A DNA stretch of 58,827 bases from an uncultured Dorea sp. GTDB taxonomy: Bacteria > Bacillota > Clostridia > Lachnospirales > Lachnospiraceae. Location: contig CAJUFA010000020.1 of NCBI GenBank assembly GCA_910585725.1, positions 1 through 58,827 of the forward strand, in the 5' to 3' direction. The notes beneath the pieces were generated by a model. The model was not told the origin of the DNA. It did not search any database and saw nothing but the letters and a program-made list of their open reading frames with translations. The position numbers and the translations under genes are program-made. Shown here one piece after another: positions 52,103 to 58,827 of this stretch; the stretch's first letter is position 1; each line of letters begins with the position of its first letter.

Positions 52103-53236
52103 ATGAAGGTTGTGATTGCAATTGATTCGTTTAAGGGAAGCATGAGTTCTATGGAAGCCGGATATGCGGCGAAGAGCGGCGTTCTTAGAGTATGCGACGC
52201 GCAGATTACCGTCAAGCCTTTGGCAGACGGCGGCGAAGGGACTACGGAGGCTCTGGTAGAAGGGTTGGGCGGCGAATATGTTACTGTCGAGGTGAACGGG
52301 CCGTTGGGAGAGAAGACGAATGCGAGGTATGGGATTCTGGAAGACGGCAGGACGGCGGTCATGGAGATGGCAGAGGCATCCGGAATCATACTGGTTAAGC
52401 AGGAAGATTTAGATCCTCTAAGAGCGACAACCTATGGCGTCGGCGAGATGATCCTAGACGCTGCGGGAAGAGGATGCCGCGAATTCATCATCGGTATAGG
52501 AGGAAGCGCCACCAGCGAAGGCGGCGCAGGTATGCTTCAGGCATTAGGATATGATATACTGGATAAAGACGGCAATCCGGTTAAGCAGGGAATCCGAGGA
52601 CTTGACAGGATTGATTCTATCTGCGGCGAGAATGTTCCGGAAGTATTGAAGGAATGTCATTTCAGCATTGCCTGCGATGTGAAGAATCCCCTCTGCGGCG
52701 AGAATGGAGCGGTCTGTGTATATGGTCCGCAGAAAGGCGTCAAAGAAGAAGAGAAGCAGATCTTTGATGAAAAAATGGAGCATTTTGCAGATAAAACACG
52801 GGAGTATACAGGGACAGACTTCCGTATGACAGAGGGAGCGGGCGCCGCGGGAGGACTTGGCTTTGCATTCTTAAGCTACCTGCCGAATGTGGAGTTGAAA
52901 TCAGGAATCGACATTGTTCTGAAAGCAATCGGGCTTGAGAAAGAAGTTAAGGATGCCGATATCGTCATTACCGGCGAAGGACGGTTGGATTTCCAGACAG
53001 CCATGGGGAAAGTTCCGGTGGGCGTCGCCCGCCTTGCAAAGCAATACGGCGCAAAGGTGCTTGCATTTGCCGGAGGCGTTACGAAAGACGCGGGAGAGTG
53101 TAATGCGGCCGGGATCGACGCGTTTTTCCCTATCGTAAGAGGCGTGACTACACTGGATGAAGCTATGATTTTGGAGAATGCGAAGGAGAATATGGCGTTG
53201 TCCGTGGAACAGGTATTCAGGGTGATTTGCGGTTGA
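52103..53236 (+). CDS. garK: Glycerate kinase
   Basis: A 377-residue kinase of the GarK/GlxK family that phosphorylates D-glycerate, usually to 2-phosphoglycerate, feeding sugar-acid breakdown into glycolysis. 'IAIDSFKGSMSS', 'PLADGGEGTTEALVE', 'GIGGSATSEGGAGMLQALG', 'GAGAAGGLGFAFL' and 'ITGEGRLDFQTAMGKVPVGVARLAKQYG' are the diagnostic stretches. GGAGGTG upstream of 52103 decides the start. Monocistronic with its own promoter. It could process glycerate arising from the redox blocks, but there is no direct link. Confidence 0.92.
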   Translation: MKVVIAIDSFKGSMSSMEAGYAAKSGVLRVCDAQITVKPLADGGEGTTEALVEGLGGEYVTVEVNGPLGEKTNARYGILEDGRTAVMEMAEASGIILVKQEDLDPLRATTYGVGEMILDAAGRGCREFIIGIGGSATSEGGAGMLQALGYDILDKDGNPVKQGIRGLDRIDSICGENVPEVLKECHFSIACDVKNPLCGENGAVCVYGPQKGVKEEEKQIFDEKMEHFADKTREYTGTDFRMTEGAGAAGGLGFAFLSYLPNVELKSGIDIVLKAIGLEKEVKDADIVITGEGRLDFQTAMGKVPVGVARLAKQYGAKVLAFAGGVTKDAGECNAAGIDAFFPIVRGVTTLDEAMILENAKENMALSVEQVFRVICG

Positions 53237-53267
53237 GAAGTATACTGTTTTATAAAATCATGATTTG

Positions 53268-53276
53268 TGTTATAAT
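53268..53276 (+). promoter_or_regulatory. Extended -10 promoter of the TlpA operon
   Basis: TGTTATAAT: a perfect TATAAT (53271-53276) preceded by the TG of an extended -10. The -35 is poor. Confidence 0.5.
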
Positions 53277-53312
53277 TACGAATATAAAGATCAGAAAAGG
53301 AGTTATTACAGT

Positions 53313-53975
53313 ATGATGGTTAGAAAGACTGGATTCAAGAAAAACGTATTATGCGGACTTGTTATACTTACTTTATGTGTCCTGCCTGTCTTAAGCGGCT
53401 GTACTTCCCGGGAGAATACATCTGCCGGCAAGGAGGAGGCCGGGGCGCAGAATGAGCAGGAAAGCCCGGGGGATGAGTCCTTGAATTCCGGCGGACAGGA
53501 CGACGGAGCGGGGAATGAGATTCTTGGAGATTTCACTATGCAGGATATCAACGGAGAGACTTATACTCAGGAAATGTTCGGGGATCATGAACTGACGATG
53601 GTTAATGTATTTACTACATGGTGTACGCCGTGTATCAGAGAGATTCCGGATCTTATGGAGCTTCAAAAGGAAATGGAGGATCAGGGAGTACAGATTGTCG
53701 GTATCGTCCTGGACGCGGCAGGCCGGCAGGGTAAGACGGATCAGGAGGCAGTGGAGAAAGCGAAGCTTCTGGCAGAGAAGACGGAAGCGGTATATCCCTT
53801 CCTGATTCCGGATGAAAGCCTTCTGAACGGCAGGCTCGCGGGAATCAGCGCAGTTCCGGAGACTTTCTTTGTGGACAAGGAGGGGAATATCGTCGGAGAG
53901 ACTTATTCCGGCAGCCGTTCTTTTGAGGATTGGAAGAGTATCGTAGAAAAAGAGCTGGAAGGAGCGGTACAATGA
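53313..53975 (+). CDS. TlpA-like thioredoxin-fold lipoprotein
   Basis: A 220-residue lipoprotein: signal peptide with lipobox 'LSGC', a Glu/Gly/Ser linker of about 45 residues, then an AhpC/TSA-Redoxin/TlpA domain with active-site 'WCTPC' and the cis-proline region 'ISAVPETFFVDKEG'. It acts outside the membrane as a thiol-disulfide reductase. AAGGAG before the double ATG supports 53313 or 53316. Stop overlaps the next start as ATGA. Confidence 0.9.
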   Translation: MMVRKTGFKKNVLCGLVILTLCVLPVLSGCTSRENTSAGKEEAGAQNEQESPGDESLNSGGQDDGAGNEILGDFTMQDINGETYTQEMFGDHELTMVNVFTTWCTPCIREIPDLMELQKEMEDQGVQIVGIVLDAAGRQGKTDQEAVEKAKLLAEKTEAVYPFLIPDESLLNGRLAGISAVPETFFVDKEGNIVGETYSGSRSFEDWKSIVEKELEGAVQ

Positions 53976-54130
53976 GCCGTTGTCAGAGAACTCATTTTCG
54001 CAGGCTGCCGGGCGTCATCCTTGCCGTCATAGGGCTTATGATCATGGGATTTGGCATATACCGCGGGGAGATGACGGTGGTGCTGGAAAAAGCAGTGAAT
54101 ATATGTATGGAGTGTGTGGGAATTGGATAG
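53972..54130 (+). CDS. CD1871A family CXXC membrane peptide
   Basis: A 52-residue protein with one membrane segment (about 13-28) and the C-terminal 'KAVNICMECVGIG', whose Cys-x-x-Cys is the hallmark of the small CD1871A family. It is coupled to the TlpA-like gene and overlaps the Fe-S protein gene. This three-gene order recurs in Clostridia; the peptide probably relays reducing power between the membrane Fe-S protein and the extracytoplasmic thioredoxin, which is inference. Confidence 0.82.
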   Translation: MSRCQRTHFRRLPGVILAVIGLMIMGFGIYRGEMTVVLEKAVNICMECVGIG

Positions 54131-54959
54131 AAAGAAGAAGACAGGATGGAAACGTCACGGAGCGCAGGCGTTATGGGCGCTTCTTACGAACAGTTACCTG
54201 GCAGGGTTTGCCCGGGGGAAGATATATCAGGGAAAGCTTAAGAATCTGTGCGTGCCCGGTCTGAACTGCTATTCCTGTCCGGGAGCGGTCGGCTCCTGTC
54301 CGATCGGCGCGGTGCAGGCAGTTATCGGGAGCTGGAATTTCAAGCTTGCGTTCTATGCGGCGGGATTCCTGATGTTCGTTGGAGCGCTGGCAGGGAGGTT
54401 TGTCTGCGGGTGGCTGTGTCCGTTCGGGCTGGTTCAGGATCTGCTGCACAAGGTTCCTTTTCCTAAGAAGATCGGGACATTTCGGGGAGACCGGCTTTTG
54501 CGGAAAATGAAGTATATGATTCTTATAGTATTCGTGATACTTCTGCCGATGTTTCTGGTGGATGTTCTGGGTCAGGGTTCGCCGTACTTCTGTAAACTGA
54601 TCTGTCCGGCAGGCACGCTGGAAGGAGGACTTCCTCTGGTTTTGATGAATGGCTCCATGCGAAGCGCGCTGGGATGGCTTTACGCCTGGAAAAATATCCT
54701 TTTGTTGATTACCATTGTATTTTCTGTTATGATATACAGGCCCTTTTGTAAATACATATGCCCGCTGGGAGCGGTCTATTCTGTATTTAATCCCATTTCG
54801 GTGTTCCGTTACAGGGTGGATGAGGAGAAGTGTACCGGCTGCGGCATGTGTGCCAAGGTCTGCGGGATGCAGGTGGATCCCGCGGAGGATGCGAACCATC
54901 CAGAGTGTATCCGCTGCGGAGCGTGCAGGAAGTCATGTCCGGTGAAAGCGATACATTGA
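54114..54959 (+). CDS. NapH/YccM-like 4Fe-4S membrane protein
   Basis: A 281-residue membrane protein with about five membrane segments. Cysteine clusters are 'CYSCPGAVGSCPIGAV', 'CGWLCPFGL', 'CKLICPAG' and 'CKYICPLGAV'; the C-terminal two-cluster ferredoxin domain has 'CTGCGMCAKVC' and 'CIRCGACRKSCP'. Such proteins carry electrons across the membrane. The start is either GTG 54114 or TTG 54123; no ATG is suitable. It overlaps the CXXC-peptide gene and completes the operon. Confidence 0.87.
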   Translation: MWELDRKKKTGWKRHGAQALWALLTNSYLAGFARGKIYQGKLKNLCVPGLNCYSCPGAVGSCPIGAVQAVIGSWNFKLAFYAAGFLMFVGALAGRFVCGWLCPFGLVQDLLHKVPFPKKIGTFRGDRLLRKMKYMILIVFVILLPMFLVDVLGQGSPYFCKLICPAGTLEGGLPLVLMNGSMRSALGWLYAWKNILLLITIVFSVMIYRPFCKYICPLGAVYSVFNPISVFRYRVDEEKCTGCGMCAKVCGMQVDPAEDANHPECIRCGACRKSCPVKAIH

Positions 54960-55073
54960 ATTTAAAGGAAAAGTTTGCCAATTTTTATTATAGATGTTAG
55001 TGTAGGATGTATTAGATGAATGAAAAGCGCTTGTGAAGATAGTGCGGCTTATGAACAGGAGACATTATAAGAG

Positions 55074-55922
55074 ATGAAGAAAACGATCCGAGAATTATTT
55101 GTGATGACAATAGCCACCCTGATTATTGCGGCGGCAGTATTTTTCTTCTTGATTCCAAGCCATGCGGCGGTAAGTTCTGTGTCGGGTCTGGCGATCGTAT
55201 TATCGAATTTTATTCCGCTGACTGTGTCGGCGATCACAATGATCCTGAATATTATTCTGCTGATAGTCGGTTTTCTGCTTTGCGGACATGAATTCGGGTT
55301 TAAAACAGTGTACACGTCCATTCTTTTACCTGTATTTATCGGTATCTTTGAGATGTTGCTGCCGAATAACGGATCGATTTCCGGGGATCCCGTGCTTGAT
55401 GTTGCCTGTTATATTTTTACGGTAAGTATCGGGCTCAGTATTCTGTTTAACATGAATGCGTCGTCGGGAGGACTGGATATCGTGGCAAAGATACTGAACA
55501 GGTATCTGCATATGGATCTGGGCAAGGCTATGAGCATAAGCGGTATGCTGGTAGCGTTGAGTTCAGCGTTTGTGTATGACAAAAAGACGGTGGCGCTGAG
55601 TGTTCTCGGAACTTATTTGAATGGCATGGTGCTGGATCATTTTATTTTCGGACAAAATATCAAAAGAAGGGTCTGCATCATATCCAAAGATAAAGAGAAG
55701 CAGATCCGTGACTGGATATTGTATACGCTGAAAAGCGGAGCGACGATCTATCAGGCAGAGGGGGCGTATGGAGGTACGTTTCAGAATGAGATCATTACGA
55801 TCGTCGATAAGAATGAATATCAGAAATTAATGCAGTATGTGATCAAGGAAGATCCGGCGGCATTTATTACTGTGTATAATGTAAGCTATATGCGTTATAT
55901 TCCCAAAACCAGGAACCATTAA
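55074..55922 (+). CDS. YitT family membrane protein
   Basis: A 282-residue protein with five or six membrane segments (DUF161 regions, 'SSVSGLAIVLSNFIPLTVSAITMILNIILLIVGFLLCG', 'NMNASSGGLDIVAKILNRY') and a C-terminal DUF2179 cytosolic domain (about 215-275, 'TVYNVSYMRYIP'). Widespread in Firmicutes; no reaction is established. It precedes the hybrid kinase gene by 31 bases and could be co-transcribed. Confidence 0.9.
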   Translation: MKKTIRELFVMTIATLIIAAAVFFFLIPSHAAVSSVSGLAIVLSNFIPLTVSAITMILNIILLIVGFLLCGHEFGFKTVYTSILLPVFIGIFEMLLPNNGSISGDPVLDVACYIFTVSIGLSILFNMNASSGGLDIVAKILNRYLHMDLGKAMSISGMLVALSSAFVYDKKTVALSVLGTYLNGMVLDHFIFGQNIKRRVCIISKDKEKQIRDWILYTLKSGATIYQAEGAYGGTFQNEIITIVDKNEYQKLMQYVIKEDPAAFITVYNVSYMRYIPKTRNH

Positions 55923-55953
55923 AGAAAATGTTCTGTTTACATGAGGAAAGGGT

Positions 55954-58569
55954 ATGTCAAATCATACGGAGGGAAAGTTTATGAGCTATTATGGGGAGAG
56001 TTTTGAGAGAAACAGCGAAGGCGCGCCGGACATTGACGGCCGTGAACAGCACAGCGGTATGCAGAATGTACAGAATCTGGAAAAAATCATCAATGAGGGG
56101 CTTCGTGTCGCTCTGCTTGAGGAAACTCCGGACCAATCGCTCGAGGTGCTGCTTAAGCAGCTGGGAAAAGCGCTGAACGGAGAACGTACTTATATATTCG
56201 AGCGGAATGAGCACGGCGGCGACGACAATACATATGAATGGGTGGCCCCCGGGGTTACAGCGGAAAAGGAGAATCTTCAGAATGTCCCTTCGGAAGTGTG
56301 CGCGATCTGGTATCGGAATTTCCGAATCGGCAGGCATATTGTTATTGAGAATCTGGAAGAGACCCGGGAGGAAGATCCCTTGATGTATGAGACCCTGAAA
56401 CCACAGAATATCCGTTCTCTTGTTGTGGTTCCTCTTTTTGATGCAGGGATACCTATCGGATTTTACGGCGTGGATAATCCGCCGGTGAAGATGCTGAAAT
56501 ACGCGTCGAATATGCTTCAGACAGCGGCGTACTTTATCGTCTCTTCTCTGAAACGGCGTAACCTGGTCCGGGAACTGCAAAAGAGAAGCTACAGGGTTCT
56601 GCAGGCTCTGAGTGTGGATTACTTAGGTATTTATCAGGTAGATTTTGATACGGATGAATGCGAGATATACAGGGACAGCGAACAGTTGAGGAGAGATTGG
56701 GGCGTCGACTTCGAGAATGGATATCAGAATGCTATGGAACGGTATATTTCCCGGTATGTAGTACAGAGGGATCAGGAAAGGCTGCGCGCCGCGACGAAAA
56801 AGGATTATGTGCTTGCCGAGCTTAAGACAAAGAGGAAGTACTATGTTCGGTATCAGGTAAAAGATAATTCCTATGGACTGAAATATCTGGAACTTCATTT
56901 TTCTGCCGCGGAGAAAGAAAATTGCGCGATTTTTGCTCAGCGGGATATCAACGCCGTGGTAGAGCAGGAAGAAAGGTACAGGCTGGAAGCGAGGCGAAGC
57001 ATGGAGGATATCCTGGAAGGAGCCAGAACCGGTATATGGACGATCGAGTTGGAGGAGGGATGCCGACCAAGGATGTATGCGGACCGGACCATGCAGATAC
57101 TTCTGGGCCTGTCGGAAGAGATCGGACCGGAGGAATGTTATCAGCACTGGTTTGAGAACATTGAGCCGGGGTATGTGGAGATGGTGCAGGAATCGGTGCG
57201 GGAAATCTTGGAAAACGGGCGTTCCGAAGTGGTTTACCCATGGAATCATCCGCTGCTGGGGAGGATCTATGTTCGATGCGGCGGCGTGCCGGACAGGAAA
57301 TTCAAAAAAACAGGCAATTGCCTGAACGGATATCATCAAGACATCACGGAGATTATGGTGACGCGGAAAAAGCAGGAACAGGCCATTATGGAACTGTTGG
57401 AGAAGGTCAGGCGTGCAAACATGGCAAAGAGCGAATTCCTTTCCCATATGTCCCATGATCTTCGAACACCGATTAACGGGATTATGGGAATGCTGTCCAT
57501 CATAGAGAAATGTCAGGATGATCCAAAACGTCAGAGAGAGTGCAGGGAGAAAATCCGTGTGTCTGCGGAACACCTGCTGTCCCTGGTCAATGATGTTCTT
57601 CAGGTCAGTAAACTGGAGAGCGGGAGGCTGTCTGCGGCAGAGGAACCGTTTGATCTTCGCGACACGCTGGAAAACTGTATTACGATTATGTCTGTCCAGG
57701 CGGAAGAAGCAGGTATCCGTCTGGTGTTGAAGGAAGTTGATCTGCAGCACAGCAGGCTGATCGGAAGTCCGCTGTATCTGAAGCAGATTCTGACGAACAT
57801 TATTGACAATGCGCTCAAATATAACCGGCCTGAGGGCGCCGTATTTGTTCAGGTAAAGGAGGCTGACTTCCGAAATGGAACCTCAAGTTACCGATTTATA
57901 ATCGAGGATACCGGAATCGGAATCGGGAAGGATTTTAAAAAGCACATATTCGAGCCCTTTACTCAGGAACATCAAGATGCGAGAACCCACTATAACGGCG
58001 TCGGGCTTGGTATGTCCGTCGTAAAGAAGCTGGTCGACCAGATGAAGGGAACCATTGAGATAGACAGCCAGGTTGGTAAGGGAAGCGTGATCCGGGTCGT
58101 GCTTCCTATCCGGGTCGACGGGGCCTGCAGCGCGTATCCTGTGGACTTGAAGCAAGAGGTACGGGCAGACGTCGCCGGCGCGTGCGTTCTTCTGGTGGAG
58201 GATAATGAGATCAACTGTGAGATCGTGGAATTTATGCTGGAGGATGCAGGGGCAAAGGTTGTGACGGCGAATAACGGAAAAGTCGCCGTGGATGCGTTTG
58301 TGTCGTCTGATCCAGGAACCTTTGACTGTGTGCTCATGGATTTGATGATGCCGGTCATGAGCGGATATGAGGCGACTCGTGTGATTCGCGGCCTTGATCG
58401 GTCGGACGCAAAGACCGTCCCCGTCATAGCGCTGTCGGCGAATGCGTTTGAGGAGGATGTCGCAATGGCAAAGGATGCCGGAATGAACGAACATTTGGCG
58501 AAGCCGGTGGATATGGAAAAGATGTTCGAAATTATGCATCGGCTGATAGCGGATTTTAAGGGAAAGTGA
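55954..58569 (+). CDS. Hybrid sensor histidine kinase/response regulator
   Basis: An 871-residue cytoplasmic hybrid kinase without membrane segments. A GAF domain (about 30-210, 'VVPLFDAGIPIGFYGVDNP') and two PAS-like regions (about 215-330 and 345-470) precede HisKA with His501 ('FLSHMSHDLRTPING'). HATPase_c ('NIIDNALKYN', 'DTGIGI', 'GVGLGMSVVKKLV') and a C-terminal receiver (about 745-865; 'LVEDNEINCEI', Asp796 in 'VLMDLMMPVMSG', 'LAKPVD') follow. There is no output domain, so phosphate must pass to a partner encoded elsewhere. A second methionine at 55981 behind GGAGGG is an alternative start. Confidence 0.9.
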   Translation: MSNHTEGKFMSYYGESFERNSEGAPDIDGREQHSGMQNVQNLEKIINEGLRVALLEETPDQSLEVLLKQLGKALNGERTYIFERNEHGGDDNTYEWVAPGVTAEKENLQNVPSEVCAIWYRNFRIGRHIVIENLEETREEDPLMYETLKPQNIRSLVVVPLFDAGIPIGFYGVDNPPVKMLKYASNMLQTAAYFIVSSLKRRNLVRELQKRSYRVLQALSVDYLGIYQVDFDTDECEIYRDSEQLRRDWGVDFENGYQNAMERYISRYVVQRDQERLRAATKKDYVLAELKTKRKYYVRYQVKDNSYGLKYLELHFSAAEKENCAIFAQRDINAVVEQEERYRLEARRSMEDILEGARTGIWTIELEEGCRPRMYADRTMQILLGLSEEIGPEECYQHWFENIEPGYVEMVQESVREILENGRSEVVYPWNHPLLGRIYVRCGGVPDRKFKKTGNCLNGYHQDITEIMVTRKKQEQAIMELLEKVRRANMAKSEFLSHMSHDLRTPINGIMGMLSIIEKCQDDPKRQRECREKIRVSAEHLLSLVNDVLQVSKLESGRLSAAEEPFDLRDTLENCITIMSVQAEEAGIRLVLKEVDLQHSRLIGSPLYLKQILTNIIDNALKYNRPEGAVFVQVKEADFRNGTSSYRFIIEDTGIGIGKDFKKHIFEPFTQEHQDARTHYNGVGLGMSVVKKLVDQMKGTIEIDSQVGKGSVIRVVLPIRVDGACSAYPVDLKQEVRADVAGACVLLVEDNEINCEIVEFMLEDAGAKVVTANNGKVAVDAFVSSDPGTFDCVLMDLMMPVMSGYEATRVIRGLDRSDAKTVPVIALSANAFEEDVAMAKDAGMNEHLAKPVDMEKMFEIMHRLIADFKGK

Positions 58570-58588
58570 TACTTGAAGATATGACGGC

Positions 58589-58632
58589 AAAGAAGGAGCT
58601 TGCGGCAGTTTGGGCGCAAGCTCCTTCTTTTT
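58589..58632 (+). terminator. Terminator after the hybrid kinase gene
   Basis: A perfect 16-bp stem (58589-58604 with 58615-58630), ten-base loop and T run. Confidence 0.92.
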
Positions 58633-58748
58633 AACGGGACGTTAGTTCATCTTGACCATATTACTTTACTTTTCTTTGATAAAATGATAACATTATAACA
58701 AGAATTTGGTTCGGAACATAGTTTATAATTGGAATTGGAGGGAAGAAA

Positions 58749-58827
58749 ATGGAGCGGTTGAGGATAGAAAGACCGTCCGGCAGGGAAGAGATGCGTTATG
58801 CGCTTGAGGCGGCGCTTCTGTTGGGAT
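58749..58827 (+). CDS. Partial gene at the window end
   Basis: Open frame from ATG 58749 behind GGAGGG, running off the end after 26 residues ('MERLRIERPSGREEM...'). Too short to classify; the start is reminiscent of some acetyltransferases but this is not firm. Confidence 0.5.
   Translation, partial: MERLRIERPSGREEMRYALEAALLLG

Noticed and set aside
56623..57750. Minus-strand frame of 375 codons opposite the hybrid kinase gene
   Set aside because: It lies entirely within a well-supported gene on the other strand and its translation shows no domain; it reflects codon bias of the real gene.

Overview
The window looks like a chromosomal segment from a low-to-mid GC anaerobic Firmicute, most likely a Lachnospiraceae-type gut clostridium. 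Evidence: strong AAGGAGG-type ribosome binding sites, sigma-A promoters, tRNA without encoded CCA, many tightly packed two-component/ABC modules, and families typical of Clostridia (CD3324, CD1871A, YitT, ETF-linked FAD oxidases). This assignment is inference from gene content, not from a marker gene.

Layout. 1-1310: the 3' end of a tRNA, an acetyltransferase and an AT-rich unknown gene. 1429-6431 (minus): response regulator, histidine kinase, a 50-residue TTG-start membrane peptide, an ABC ATPase and two permeases. 6600-8370: an AT-rich cassette with a RelA/SpoT-type nucleotide pyrophosphokinase between two unknown genes. 8916-12890: a 1324-residue surface protein with a histone-like basic tail. 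12957-18120: an alpha/beta-hydrolase remnant, a PLP aminotransferase, two small regulatory or unknown genes, and a divergent AraC regulator/GH4 glycosidase pair. 18134-28579: two further two-component/ABC modules, one of lantibiotic-immunity type and one of MacB/FtsX type. All three ABC operons have direct repeats with an about 11-bp period at their promoters. 28666-36355: HAD phosphatase, DUF2200-DUF1801 fusion, RecD2 helicase, flavinylated lipoprotein plus chemoreceptor, DHH phosphoesterase.

36610-49952 is the most interesting part: two facing redox blocks. Block A (plus) encodes an SDR, an MFS transporter, a compact FGGY kinase, an alkyl-DHAP-synthase-like FAD oxidase and a divergent EtfB/EtfA. 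Block B is a minus-strand GlcD-type FAD oxidase with a GlpP-family antiterminator, and a divergently transcribed plus-strand EtfB/EtfA, BCCT transporter and SurE. Block A and the minus-strand oxidase/GlpP operon each have a sigma-A promoter followed by a leader terminator. Both leaders carry the same element, CGTTAGAA-N4-AAAACG. Its stem (CGTT/AACG) uses the 5' arm of the terminator, so the two structures exclude each other. This looks like an antitermination regulon controlled by the locally encoded GlpP homologue, governing uptake, phosphorylation and ETF-coupled oxidation of an unidentified (probably polyol, hydroxy-acid or phosphorylated) substrate.

50020-58827: a two-domain membrane protein, glycerate kinase, a TlpA/CXXC/Fe-S membrane redox operon, a YitT protein, a large hybrid sensor kinase and the start of one more gene.
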